The translations under genes were made by a program, and so were the position numbers. Shown here in pieces: positions 43,367-53,181 of a stretch of 64,000 nt of DNA. Under the pieces are notes generated by a model. It worked only from the letters and a program-made list of their open reading frames with translations, was not told the origin of the DNA and searched no databases. The stretch is from Duganella guangzhouensis (GTDB lineage Bacteria; Pseudomonadota; Gammaproteobacteria; Burkholderiales; Burkholderiaceae_D). Location: assembly GCF_009674535.1 (NCBI RefSeq), contig NZ_WKJK01000002.1, positions 62,001-126,000 on the forward strand, written 5' to 3'. The first letter of the stretch is position 1. Every line of letters starts with the position of its first letter.

Positions 43367-44155
43367 TCATGCCCAAGCCTGTATTAGCGCGTGGTGGAAT
43401 AGCTGATTCAGCTCTGGTAGCACATTGCCGCGCTGGATGCGGTCGGGGGCGGAGGTTTCCAGCCGCAACAGCTCGGCATCGATGAAGGCATCGATGCTGG
43501 CGACTGGCCGGTCCAGCCCCATCTCCGGGGCGGCGCGTTTCTTCGCCAGCAGTGCGTCGATGTCGGCCAGTAGCGCTGGCTGGTCCTCGATCAGGTGCAG
43601 CAATTTGGCGAATTCAATCGGGGCGGCGGTGCCGTAGCGTTCCAGCCAGCGCACCGACAGCAGTGGACGCAGCACGTAGAAGTACTTCTTCAGCGGCACC
43701 ATTTCCGCCTTCAGATAGCCGCGATAATTGGTCTTGGCCATGCTGCGGTAGTGGTAGATGCCGCTCTCGCAGGAATACACCGTCGACAGCAGTGTGCGCG
43801 CCGCCTCGGCAAAGCCGCCCTGCTCCACGTAGATGATGGGCGACTGTATCCACTCCACAAACGCGGGGTTCGATTTCCAGAACAGCCGCAGCGCCTTGCG
43901 CAGATCCCAGCCGTTGATGTCGATGTCATCCACAATCGGATATTCGATCACATCGCGCTGCTCCTCCAGCCCAACCGACACATACCAATCCTTGGGATGC
44001 ACGTAGATGAAACGCGCGTCGTAATCGCTATTGGGCGAGGCGAAGCCCCACGCGCGGCTGCCGGACTCCACGGCCAGCAGCACGCGTACGCCATGCTCGG
44101 CTTCCGCAGCGCGGATGCGTTGCAGGATATCAGCCCTTATCTCATCAGGAATCAC
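43367..44155 (-). CDS. Predicted nucleotidyltransferase (RlaP/COG3541-like)
   Basis: 262 residues. The nucleotidyltransferase motif is LLAVESGSRAWGFASPNSDYDARF (Gly-Ser...Asp-x-Asp), with a metal-binding carboxylate pair in SDYDARF. Further family blocks are DIDINGWDLRKALRLFWKSNP, SCESGIYHYRSMA and KKYFYVLRPLL. Similar proteins in the family are of uncertain role, some next to RNA ligase genes. Start overlaps the end of the membrane protein gene upstream. Confidence 0.83.
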   Translation of the reverse strand: MIPDEIRADILQRIRAAEAEHGVRVLLAVESGSRAWGFASPNSDYDARFIYVHPKDWYVSVGLEEQRDVIEYPIVDDIDINGWDLRKALRLFWKSNPAFVEWIQSPIIYVEQGGFAEAARTLLSTVYSCESGIYHYRSMAKTNYRGYLKAEMVPLKKYFYVLRPLLSVRWLERYGTAAPIEFAKLLHLIEDQPALLADIDALLAKKRAAPEMGLDRPVASIDAFIDAELLRLETSAPDRIQRGNVLPELNQLFHHALIQAWA

Positions 44156-44546
44156 TACGGTGCCCTTCTTTCAACAGAAGCCAGCCCAGCGCGGCGCTGA
44201 TGGTGAGGACAATCAGGCCGGTCGGGATGCTGCCAAAGATCATGGTGGTCTCCGGCGGAAACAGGCGGCGCACGTCGTCGCTGAAGTACATGCAGGCGAA
44301 CGAAAACGCGACAAAGGCGGTATAGCCCGCCACCGACAACAATACGATGCCGGTATAGCGCTTCCATTGCCGAAAGCCGGCCAGCGCCAGACCAATAGCA
44401 TGCGGCACCAGCGCCACCACGGTAAAGCCCACCATCATCGCCACTTTGCCAGCTGGCGGGATGCCGCCAAAGAACGCACACAAGGTGACGATACTGAACA
44501 CAAACCCCGCCAGCACCATGAAGACAACGCCCGCCGCCTTACGCAT
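44145..44546 (-). CDS. Membrane protein, unknown function
   Basis: 133 residues from ATG at 44546, with four hydrophobic segments (about 7-24, 31-51, 61-82, 102-122). The start lies inside the end of the upstream gene (8-nt overlap), and its stop overlaps the nucleotidyltransferase start, so the three are coupled. No family recognised. Confidence 0.65.
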   Translation of the reverse strand: MRKAAGVVFMVLAGFVFSIVTLCAFFGGIPPAGKVAMMVGFTVVALVPHAIGLALAGFRQWKRYTGIVLLSVAGYTAFVAFSFACMYFSDDVRRLFPPETTMIFGSIPTGLIVLTISAALGWLLLKEGHRSDS

Positions 44547-44931
44547 CAACGGCAACTTTCTGCGGCACGAACCAGGCATTGGCCTGCGGACGGAACAGGA
44601 AATACGCAAACAGCGCCAGGATCAGTGCGCCGGGAATCAGCACCAGCTTCATCGGCGACGTGAACAGGCCGATCAGCAGGCCAAACACACTCCAGCCGAC
44701 ATACACCTTGCGCGACCAGTCGAAGCCTTTCAGCATGCCGATGCCACACGCCAGCGACATCGCCAGCCCGGCATACGCCAGCGCGATCTGCACCGACACC
44801 GGCAGCACGCTGCGCGACAGCAGTTCGTAAGCGATCGGGTCACTCAGGCTGCGATGCTGGAACGGCAGCGCAATCACCGAAGTCACAATCAAAAACCACG
44901 CGATGACGCTGATGGAAGTAGGACGCTTCAT
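44539..44931 (-). CDS. Membrane protein, unknown function
   Basis: 130 residues from ATG at 44931 (MKRPTSISVIAWFLIVTSV). Four hydrophobic segments at about 6-22, 45-62, 73-93 and 97-115. The opening sequence KRPTSISVIAW is typical of small inner-membrane proteins of the DUF2127-like sort; assignment uncertain. First gene of the group ending in the nucleotidyltransferase. Confidence 0.65.
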   Translation of the reverse strand: MKRPTSISVIAWFLIVTSVIALPFQHRSLSDPIAYELLSRSVLPVSVQIALAYAGLAMSLACGIGMLKGFDWSRKVYVGWSVFGLLIGLFTSPMKLVLIPGALILALFAYFLFRPQANAWFVPQKVAVDA

Positions 44932-45011
44932 GATCTCAACCAGTTGTAAATTGAAACCCACATCATACGCGCCTACAACATTGCGAAATACACACATTCT
45001 CACCAATAAAA

Positions 45012-45034
45012 AAAGCCGGCGCGAGGCCGGCTTT
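45012..45034 (-). terminator. Rho-independent terminator of ilvC
   Basis: On the - strand a perfect 9-bp stem (AAAGCCGGC/GCCGGCTTT) with a 5-nt loop is followed by T7. It lies 20 nt after the ilvC stop and closes the ilvB-ilvN-ilvC unit. Confidence 0.93.
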
Positions 45035-45054
45035 CTGAATAGACGAGGAACTGA

Positions 45055-46092
<1,038 letters not shown>

Positions 46093-46105
46093 TTAAGTGA
46101 CTTGC

Positions 46106-46597
46106 TTATACTTTGAGGATGCGTTCGCCGCGTCCAATGCCGGAACCGCCGGTACGGACCGTCTCCAGAATGGAGGCACGGTCGATCGAGTCGATAAACG
46201 CATCGAGCTTGCTCTTGGCGCCGGTCAGTTCAATCGTGTAGCTCTTTTCGGTGACGTCGATGATACGGCCGCGGAAGATGTCGGCGGTACGCTTCATTTC
46301 CTCACGCTCCTTGCCCACCGCGCGCACTTTAATCAGCATCAGTTCGCGTTCGATGTGCTGGCCCTCGGTCAGGTCCACCACCTTCACCACCTCGATCAGG
46401 CGGTTCAAGTGCTTGGTGATCTGCTCGATGATGTCATCCGAACCGGTGGTGACGATGGTCATCCGCGACAGCGTCGCGTCTTCGGTCGGCGCCACGGTCA
46501 GCGTTTCGATGTTATAGCCACGGGCCGAGAACAGACCGACCACACGGGACAGCGCGCCGGCTTCGTTTTCCAGCAATACAGAAATAATGTGTCGCAT
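46106..46597 (-). CDS. ilvN: Acetolactate synthase small (regulatory) subunit
   Basis: 163 residues with an N-terminal ACT domain (VLLENEAGALSRVVGLFSARGYNIETLTV) for valine feedback and a C-terminal ferredoxin-like domain. It activates the large subunit encoded just upstream; the ilvB stop and ilvN start are separated by 1 nt. Length matches IlvH/IlvN of proteobacteria (about 163). Confidence 0.96.
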   Translation of the reverse strand: MRHIISVLLENEAGALSRVVGLFSARGYNIETLTVAPTEDATLSRMTIVTTGSDDIIEQITKHLNRLIEVVKVVDLTEGQHIERELMLIKVRAVGKEREEMKRTADIFRGRIIDVTEKSYTIELTGAKSKLDAFIDSIDRASILETVRTGGSGIGRGERILKV

Positions 46598-46598
46598 G

Positions 46599-48326
46599 TT
46601 AGAGATCCTCCGAACCCAGCAGCATTTCGGACAGACCCTTGCCTGCCTTAACCATCGGCCAGACGTTTTCCGATTGATCGGTAATGAAGTTCATGAACAC
46701 CAGCTTGTCCTTCATGGCGAAGGCATCGCGCAGTGCGCCGTCAACGTCGCCCGGTTTCTCGATGCGCATGCCAACGTGGCCATAGGCCTCGGCCAGCTTC
46801 TCGAAGTTCGGCAGCGAATCCATGTAGGACTCGGAGTAGCGCGAACCGTAGTCGATCTGCTGCCACTGGCGAACCATGCCCAGGAAGCGGTTGTTCAGCA
46901 TGATGATCTTCGGCGTCAGGTGATACTGCTTGCAGGTCGCCAGCTCCTGGATGTTCATCTGGATCGAACCTTCGCCGGTGATGCAGGCGACGGTGGCATC
47001 AGGGTTGGCCATCTGCACGCCCATGGCGTACGGCAGGCCCACGCCCATGGTGCCCAGGCCACCGGAATTGATCCAGCGACGTGGCTTGTCGAAGCCGTAG
47101 TACTGCGCGGCCCACATCTGGTGCTGACCAACGTCGGAGGTGATGAAGGCGTCGCCTTTGGTCACTTCCCACAGTTTTTCAACCACCGATTGTGGCTTGA
47201 TGACCAGATCCGACGTCGCGAACTTCAGGCAGTCCTTGCCACGCCATTCGTTGATCTGCTTCCACCAGTTGCTCAGTGCAGGCGCGTTGGGCTTGGCGTC
47301 GCTGGCGTCCAGCTGGGCCAGGAACTCGACCAGCACGTCCTTGACGTTGCCGACGATAGGAATGTCCACTTTCACGCGTTTCGAGATCGACGATGGGTCG
47401 ATGTCGACGTGAATGATCTTGCGCGGGTTGGCGGCAAAGTGTTTCGGGTTGCCGATCACGCGGTCGTCGAAGCGGGCGCCGATGGCGATCAGCACGTCGC
47501 AGTTCTGCATCGCCATATTGGCTTCGTAGGTACCGTGCATGCCAGGCATGCCGACGAATTTCTCGTCGGAAGAGCGATACGCGCCCAAGCCCATCAGCGT
47601 GTTGGTGACCGGGAAGCCCAGCTTGTCGACCAGTTTATTCAGTTCCGGTGCCGCACTGGCCAGGATCACGCCGCCGCCGGTGTAAATCATCGGACGTTCG
47701 GCTTGCAGCAGCAGTTGGACTGCCTTGCGGATCTGGCCGGAGTGGCCTTTGTCTACCGGTTTGTACGAACGCATCTCGACCTCTTTCGGGTACGAGAAGG
47801 TCGTTTTGTGCATCGAGATATCCTTCGGAATATCGACCAGCACAGGGCCGGGACGGCCGGTACGGGCGATGAAGAAGGCTTTCTTGACGGTCTCGGCCAA
47901 GTCCTTGACGTCCTTGACCAGGAAATTGTGTTTGACCACCGGACGGGTAATACCGACCGTGTCGCATTCCTGGAACGCATCCTGTCCGATCACGGCGCTC
48001 GGCACCTGGCCGGAGATCACCACCATCGGCACCGAATCCATATACGCGGTGGACAGACCGGTGACTGCATTGGTAACACCCGGACCGGACGTGACCAGCG
48101 CAACACCAACCTTGTTCGACGAGCGCGAATAGGCATCGGCAGCGTGCACGGCGGCCTGCTCGTGGCGTACCAGAATGTGTTGGAATTTGTCTTGCTTGAA
48201 GATGGCGTCGTAGATGTACAGGACGGCACCGCCAGGGTAACCAAAGACGTGCTCAACGCCCTCTTCGGCCAGGCAGCGCACCAGTATTTCGGCGCCAGTA
48301 AGTTGTGAAGATGCTTCGGTATTCAT
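46599..48326 (-). CDS. ilvB: Acetolactate synthase large (catalytic) subunit
   Basis: 575 residues, thiamine-diphosphate and FAD enzyme making acetolactate or acetohydroxybutyrate. Motifs are GYPGGAVLYIYD (N-terminal), the catalytic Glu in HEQAAVHAADAYSR, GPGVTNAVTGL, and the ThDP-Mg motif GEGSIQMNIQELATCKQY with NNRFLGMVRQWQQ. First gene of ilvB-ilvN-ilvC. A 310-nt leader precedes it (see promoter candidate at 48648). Confidence 0.98.
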   Translation of the reverse strand: MNTEASSQLTGAEILVRCLAEEGVEHVFGYPGGAVLYIYDAIFKQDKFQHILVRHEQAAVHAADAYSRSSNKVGVALVTSGPGVTNAVTGLSTAYMDSVPMVVISGQVPSAVIGQDAFQECDTVGITRPVVKHNFLVKDVKDLAETVKKAFFIARTGRPGPVLVDIPKDISMHKTTFSYPKEVEMRSYKPVDKGHSGQIRKAVQLLLQAERPMIYTGGGVILASAAPELNKLVDKLGFPVTNTLMGLGAYRSSDEKFVGMPGMHGTYEANMAMQNCDVLIAIGARFDDRVIGNPKHFAANPRKIIHVDIDPSSISKRVKVDIPIVGNVKDVLVEFLAQLDASDAKPNAPALSNWWKQINEWRGKDCLKFATSDLVIKPQSVVEKLWEVTKGDAFITSDVGQHQMWAAQYYGFDKPRRWINSGGLGTMGVGLPYAMGVQMANPDATVACITGEGSIQMNIQELATCKQYHLTPKIIMLNNRFLGMVRQWQQIDYGSRYSESYMDSLPNFEKLAEAYGHVGMRIEKPGDVDGALRDAFAMKDKLVFMNFITDQSENVWPMVKAGKGLSEMLLGSEDL

Positions 48327-48647
48327 GAAACATTCCTTTCAAGGTCCATTGGAGATTGATCGGATGCTCTGTCCTGACGAAATACCAATACCGCTACAGC
48401 TCTGCCCAGCGGCCCTTTATTTATGCGGTCGCACTGCCTTTTCCGCCAACCGTAGTGACGTGCAAAGCGATGCTAGCGCAAACTCTCGTTTGGCCGGGTT
48501 TTCCGTAGGGGTGTCGTGTATCTCTCGTACTTGTGGCACGGGCGAGAGCAAACTGCCTACTAAATGAAAGCGCGTCGAGTCGATTGCGGCGTTGTGTGCC
48601 TGCGGCGACCAGACCATAGAGCTTAGTGGTTGTTCAAAGCGTCCCAT

Positions 48648-48676
48648 ACGGTAACACCGGCGCCCTGTCAGATCAA
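48648..48676 (-). promoter_or_regulatory. Candidate promoter of ilvB in a long upstream leader
   Basis: On the - strand TTGATC, a 17-nt spacer and TACCGT form a sigma70-like pair about 320 nt upstream of the ilvB start. The region 48327-48784 is otherwise free of convincing genes (one 99-codon open frame has no ribosome-binding site or protein-like composition). A leader of this length could hold an attenuator, but I found no clear branched-chain-codon peptide. Confidence 0.35.
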
Positions 48677-48784
48677 GGAATAATTCGGAAAACCGACGTT
48701 TTTGCGGTAAAACCATGCAAATAGTGGCGTTTTTTGCTAGGATGCGCCTCAGTTCAAAAACACCCGGCAGCCCCCTCCCGACGC

Positions 48785-49354
48785 ATGGCCACAGACAAAG
48801 AATTATCCGACTTCCTCGAAAACGTCGAACGCCGGGCCTTCAAGCAAGCAGTTTACGCCGTCCGCAAGGACGAATCGGCGCTGGACATCGTCCAGGACGC
48901 CATGATCAAGCTGGCCGAAAAATACGGCGACAAGCCGGCGGCCGAGTTGCCCATGCTGTTCCAGCGCATCTTGCAGACCACCATCCTCGACTATTTCCGG
49001 CGCGAAAAAGTTCGCAATACCTGGGTCAGCCTGTTTTCCGGCATGGGCCCGTCGTCGGACGAGCATGAGGACTTTGATATACTCGAATCGTATGCGGCCG
49101 AAGCGGGCACCGAGGCCGCCGAATCCAGCGCCGACAAGATCGAGCGCCAGCAAACACTGGCACTGATCGATGCCGAAGTACAAAAGCTTCCGGCACGTCA
49201 ACGCGAAGCCTTCCTCATGCGTTATTGGCAGGATATGGATGTGGCCGAAACGGCCGCGGCTATGGGCTGCTCAGAAGGCAGCGTCAAAACGCATTGCTCA
49301 CGAGCAACACATGCGCTGGCCGAGGCGCTGGCAGCCAAGGGAATAAAATTATGA
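48785..49354 (+). CDS. ECF-type RNA polymerase sigma factor
   Basis: 189 residues: region 2 (about 20-90; DIVQDAMIKLAEKYG, FQRILQTTILDYFRREK) and region 4 (about 125-180; LPARQREAFLMRYWQDMDVAETAAAMGCSEGSVKTHCSRA). Region 3 is replaced by an acidic linker. The group is common in betaproteobacteria, upstream of DUF3619 and DUF3106 genes, whose products may act as anti-sigma or envelope partners. Start 48785 chosen to exclude 17 unsupported residues. Confidence 0.9.
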   Translation: MATDKELSDFLENVERRAFKQAVYAVRKDESALDIVQDAMIKLAEKYGDKPAAELPMLFQRILQTTILDYFRREKVRNTWVSLFSGMGPSSDEHEDFDILESYAAEAGTEAAESSADKIERQQTLALIDAEVQKLPARQREAFLMRYWQDMDVAETAAAMGCSEGSVKTHCSRATHALAEALAAKGIKL

Positions 49355-49755
49355 ACACCGACGATCTGAACTTCGCTTACAAAGTGCGCCACGCGCTCAA
49401 CGAACACCTGGACGAGCTGCCCGCCTCGACCACCGACCGGCTGGCGCAAGCGCGCAAGGCGGCGCTGGCCCGCAAGAAGGCTGACGCGCCGCAGACCGTG
49501 CGCGTCACCGCGACCGAACTGGCCACGGCCGGCGGCGGCTTGCTGTCCGGCTTCAACTTCCAGTGGCTGACCCGGGTCAGCATGGTGGTGCCGGCGCTGG
49601 CTCTGGTGGTCGGCATGATCGGCATCTACCAGTACGAACAGCAGGAACGCATTGCCGACCTGGCCGAAATCGACGCCGCCGTGCTGTCCGACGAACTGCC
49701 GCTGGATGCCTACCTCGACCACGGCTTCAACACCTATCTGTCGCAAAGCGAGTAA
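49351..49755 (+). CDS. DUF3619 family membrane protein
   Basis: 134 residues. A soluble, cytosolic N-terminal part (AYKVRHALNEHLDELPASTTDRLAQARKAAL) is followed by one transmembrane segment (about 76-97) and a short acidic periplasmic tail. This layout and the ATGA overlap with the sigma factor gene suggest an anti-sigma-like protein; that is inference. The DUF3619 family is recognised by the N-terminal pattern. Confidence 0.88.
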   Translation: MNTDDLNFAYKVRHALNEHLDELPASTTDRLAQARKAALARKKADAPQTVRVTATELATAGGGLLSGFNFQWLTRVSMVVPALALVVGMIGIYQYEQQERIADLAEIDAAVLSDELPLDAYLDHGFNTYLSQSE

Positions 49756-49758
49756 CGT

Positions 49759-50484
49759 ATGGCATGGAGCGGTCGCGCCGAGTTGGGCGCAGCAGTGGCG
49801 GTGGTGGCGGTAGCGGCGGCGGCAACGACCTGGGTGTCGCAGCGCCAGGACGCGCCGGTGGCGCCCGTGGTCGCCGCGCTGGTGGGCAAGGCCACCGCCC
49901 AGGCGCCGGAAAAAACCAAGTGGAAAGATCTGTCGCCCGAACAGCGCAAGGCGCTGGAGCCGCTGGCCGCCGAGTGGGACGCGATGGAGGCTGTGCGCAA
50001 ACAGAAATGGCTGGGCATCGCCCGCCGCTGGGCACGCATGTCGCCGGACGAGCAGGTGCGGGTGCAGGAGCGTATGCGCGAGTGGGTGCGCATGACGCCG
50101 GAAGAACGTCGCCAGGTGCGTGAGAACTATGCGCGTGCGCAGAAGCTGAATCCGTCGAAGAAATCGAGTTCCTGGGAAAACTATCAGCAGTTGTCCGAGG
50201 AACAGAAGAAGGAACTGGCCGCCAAGGGCGCGACCAAGAAACAGGTGGTCAATCTGCCGACGCCGGCACAGGCCAAACTGCAGACCGTGCAGCCGCTGAA
50301 GCCAGTGGTGCCGGCCGGTGCTTCGGGCACCGGCACCGCCGCTGCGCCGGCCGCTGATCCAAACGCGTCGCTGCCGAACGCGTCCAACATCACGCCAGTG
50401 CCAACCGGTCCCGGCGCGCCTGTCGCAGCGCCAGCCGCGACACCTGCCACCCCTGTGCCGCCAGCGCCCACCGATGTCAAATAA
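49759..50484 (+). CDS. DUF3106 family protein
   Basis: 241 residues. An N-terminal hydrophobic segment (about 8-26) anchors or exports it. The helical DUF3106 core follows (WKDLSPEQRKALEPLAAEWD, RWARMSPDEQVRVQERMREW, MTPEERRQVRENYARAQKL), made of repeats resembling heavy-metal-resistance periplasmic sensors. The C-terminal 80 residues are Pro/Ala-rich. Starts 3 nt after DUF3619 and overlaps the RDD gene. Confidence 0.9.
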   Translation: MAWSGRAELGAAVAVVAVAAAATTWVSQRQDAPVAPVVAALVGKATAQAPEKTKWKDLSPEQRKALEPLAAEWDAMEAVRKQKWLGIARRWARMSPDEQVRVQERMREWVRMTPEERRQVRENYARAQKLNPSKKSSSWENYQQLSEEQKKELAAKGATKKQVVNLPTPAQAKLQTVQPLKPVVPAGASGTGTAAAPAADPNASLPNASNITPVPTGPGAPVAAPAATPATPVPPAPTDVK

Positions 50485-50998
50485 TCCGCTGACCCGCCCC
50501 ACCATCAAGCGCCGTCTGATTTCGATGGTGTACGAAACCCTGCTCGGCCTGGCCGTGCTATTCCTGCCGCTGCTCATCGTCGAGCTCGCCGTCCAGGCCA
50601 GCCTCGCCGGCTGGGCTTGGCATCTGCGCCAGCTGGTGGCGTTTCTGGTGCTGGGCTTTTACTTCATCCATCAGTGGACCCGCGATGGTCAGACGCTGGC
50701 CATGAAAACCTGGCGCATGCGGCTGGTGAGCACCGATGGCGGTCCAGTGTCGCCGCGTGCCGCCACCGTGCGCTACCTGCTGAGCTGGATGTGGATCGCG
50801 CCCGCCGGCTTGATCTGCATGGCGCTCGGGCTGGAACGCTGGCACAAGCTGGAGGTGATTTTTGCCGGTGTCCTGCTGTGGTCGCTGACCGCCTTGCTCG
50901 ACAAAGACCGCCAATTCCTGCACGACAAACTGGCCGGCACCCGCCTGGTCCAGTTGCCGCCATTGCCGAAGAAAAAGAAGGTCGCAGCGCCGGTGTAA
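50474..50998 (+). CDS. RDD family membrane protein
   Basis: 174 residues with hydrophobic segments (about 17-40, 44-66, 102-124, 128-146). The RDD signature includes the N-terminal Arg of RRLISMVYETLL, the DGQTLAMKTWRMRLVSTDGG block and DKDRQFLHDKLAGTRLV. Function not established; Na+/H+ antiport is proposed for some members. Fourth gene of the sigma-factor operon, overlapping DUF3106 by 11 nt. Confidence 0.9.
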   Translation: MSNNPLTRPTIKRRLISMVYETLLGLAVLFLPLLIVELAVQASLAGWAWHLRQLVAFLVLGFYFIHQWTRDGQTLAMKTWRMRLVSTDGGPVSPRAATVRYLLSWMWIAPAGLICMALGLERWHKLEVIFAGVLLWSLTALLDKDRQFLHDKLAGTRLVQLPPLPKKKKVAAPV

Positions 50999-51051
50999 TT
51001 TCCACAATCTTTCGTGGCAGAATAGGATCTTTCTGCCACTGAAGGACTGAA

Positions 51052-53181
51052 ATGAAACCTGTTCTCCGCGCTGCGGCGCTTATCCTCGCCGCTGCCGCCA
51101 CGCCGGCGTTTGCCGCCGACATCCCGGCCGCTCCCGTTGCCCGCGTTGCTCCCGTCACCGACACCTATTTCGGTGAAGCCATCGTCGACCGCTATCGCTG
51201 GATGGAGAACGACAAAGATCCCGACTGGCTGCCCTTCCTCAAACAACAGAACGCCCACACCCGCGCCATCCTCGACACGCTGCCGAAACGCGACGAGCTG
51301 CTGAAGCGCATCCAGCAACTGTCGGGCGACATCGCCGCCCCAGCGCGCGTGCAGAAGGCCGGCGCGCGGCTGTTCTATCAGCAGCGCCCTGCCGGCTCCA
51401 ACAACTTCAAACTGTTCGTACGAGAAGGCGGCAAGGACCGCGTGCTGGTCGATCCAACCACGCTCGATACCAAGACCAGCCACGTCTCGCTGGACTGGTG
51501 GCAGCCCTCGCCGGATGGCAGCAAACTGGTGTACGGCCTGTCGAAAGACGGCAGCGAAGACTCGGTGCTACACATCATGGACGTGCGCAGCGGCGCGGTG
51601 CTGAAAGAACGCATCGCCAACACCGAAGGCGCACAACCGAGCTGGCTGGCCGACAGCTCCGGCTTCTTCTACAACCAGCTGACCGGCAAGGTCGCCACGC
51701 CAGAGCGCTATCTGGACGCGCAGGTGCGCTTCCACAAAGTCGGCACCGACGCCGGCAAAGATCCGATCCTGATGAAGCACGGCCTGGATAAAGCCGTCCA
51801 ATATGAAAAAATCCAGGCCCCCTACATCGGCGTGACGCCGCACTCCGACAGCGCCGTGCTGGTGCTGGCGGACGTGCGCAAGGAGCACCGCATCTTCACC
51901 GCACCACTGAAAGAAGTCCTGCGTGGCAAAGCGCAATGGAAGGAAGTGGCCGGATTTGCCGATGAAGTGATCGGACTGGATCTGCACGGCGATGACCTGT
52001 ACCTGCTCACCACCAAAGACCATCCGCGTGGCCGCGTGCTGCACACCTCCGCCAAAGCGCCAGCGCTGGCCGGCGCTCAGGAAGTGGTGAAGGAATCCGC
52101 ACTGGTGCTGCAAGATCTGGTGCGCGCCAAAGACGGCCTGTATCTGCGCGCGATGGACGGTGGCCTCGGACGCCTGCAACGCCTCGGCAACGATGGCAAA
52201 GTCAGCGACATTGCCCTGCCCTTCGACGGCACGCTGGGCGCGGTCGAAGCCGACGCCGATGCGCCGGGCGCACTGGTGATCTTGTCCGGCTGGCTGCAGC
52301 CGACCGGCATCTGGTCGGTCAGCGCGGACGGCAAGCTGGCCGACACCGGCATCACGCCGAAACCGAGCATCGACGTCAGCGCCTACACCACCGAACGCCG
52401 CTTCGCCACCGCCAAGGATGGCACGCAGATTCCGTACAGCGTGATCTACAAAAAAGGCATCAAGCTGGATGGTAAAAATCCCGCCTTCATTTCGGCTTAC
52501 GGCAGCTATGGCGCGGCGGCCTATTCGCCGGCGTTTGCCGGCCGCACGCTGGCACTGGTGGACCAGGGCGCAATCGTCGGTTACGCCAATGTGCGCGGCG
52601 GCGGCGAGTTTGGCCGCGAATGGCATCGCGCCGGCCAACTGGAGAACAAGCCGAATACCTGGCGCGATCTGATCGCCGTGTGCGAGGACTTGCAGGCCAA
52701 GGGCTACACCTCGCCGGCCTATCAGACCATCGGCGGCCGTTCGGCCGGTGGCATCACCATGGGCCGCGCGCTGGAAGAACGTCCAGACCTGTTTGCGGCG
52801 GTGGTTTCGGGCGTGGGCTGGCACAATCCGCTGCGCTACGTGGCGGAGCAGAACGGCTACGGCGAGGAACCTGAATGGGGTGCGATTGCCGATCCGGCTG
52901 GCTTCAAGGCGCTGAAGAGCATCGACAGCTATCAGCAGGTGGTGGATGGTACGAAGTACCCGGCGGTGCTGCTGACCACCGGTGTGACCGATCCGCGCGT
53001 GGCGCCTTTCCATCCGGCGAAGATGGCGGCGCGTCTGCAGGCGGCGACCGCCAGCGGCAAACCGGTGCTATTGCGAGTGGACTTTGACGCCGGCCACGGC
53101 ATGGGTTCGACCCGCGCGCAACAGGATGCCGAGGCGGCAGATACCTACGCCTTCATTCTGTCGCAGACCAGCGGCAAGTAA
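51052..53181 (+). CDS. Prolyl oligopeptidase (S9) family serine peptidase, exported
   Basis: 709 residues with a signal peptide (MKPVLRAAALILAAAATPAFA). The N-terminal beta-propeller region covers about 70-420 and the alpha/beta hydrolase domain about 430-705. The catalytic Ser is in GGRSAGG (about residue 564), with the Asp in TTGVTDPRVAP and the His in DAGHGMGS. S9A peptidases cleave short peptides after proline. It is periplasmic, unlike typical cytosolic forms. Follows the RDD gene by 53 nt. Confidence 0.93.
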   Translation: MKPVLRAAALILAAAATPAFAADIPAAPVARVAPVTDTYFGEAIVDRYRWMENDKDPDWLPFLKQQNAHTRAILDTLPKRDELLKRIQQLSGDIAAPARVQKAGARLFYQQRPAGSNNFKLFVREGGKDRVLVDPTTLDTKTSHVSLDWWQPSPDGSKLVYGLSKDGSEDSVLHIMDVRSGAVLKERIANTEGAQPSWLADSSGFFYNQLTGKVATPERYLDAQVRFHKVGTDAGKDPILMKHGLDKAVQYEKIQAPYIGVTPHSDSAVLVLADVRKEHRIFTAPLKEVLRGKAQWKEVAGFADEVIGLDLHGDDLYLLTTKDHPRGRVLHTSAKAPALAGAQEVVKESALVLQDLVRAKDGLYLRAMDGGLGRLQRLGNDGKVSDIALPFDGTLGAVEADADAPGALVILSGWLQPTGIWSVSADGKLADTGITPKPSIDVSAYTTERRFATAKDGTQIPYSVIYKKGIKLDGKNPAFISAYGSYGAAAYSPAFAGRTLALVDQGAIVGYANVRGGGEFGREWHRAGQLENKPNTWRDLIAVCEDLQAKGYTSPAYQTIGGRSAGGITMGRALEERPDLFAAVVSGVGWHNPLRYVAEQNGYGEEPEWGAIADPAGFKALKSIDSYQQVVDGTKYPAVLLTTGVTDPRVAPFHPAKMAARLQAATASGKPVLLRVDFDAGHGMGSTRAQQDAEAADTYAFILSQTSGK

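Noticed and set aside
46587..48308. A 573-codon + strand frame opposite ilvB
   Set aside because: Antisense shadow; the ilvB assignment is unambiguous.
48417..48716. A 99-codon - strand gene upstream of ilvB
   Set aside because: No ribosome-binding site and random-looking composition; more likely leader sequence.
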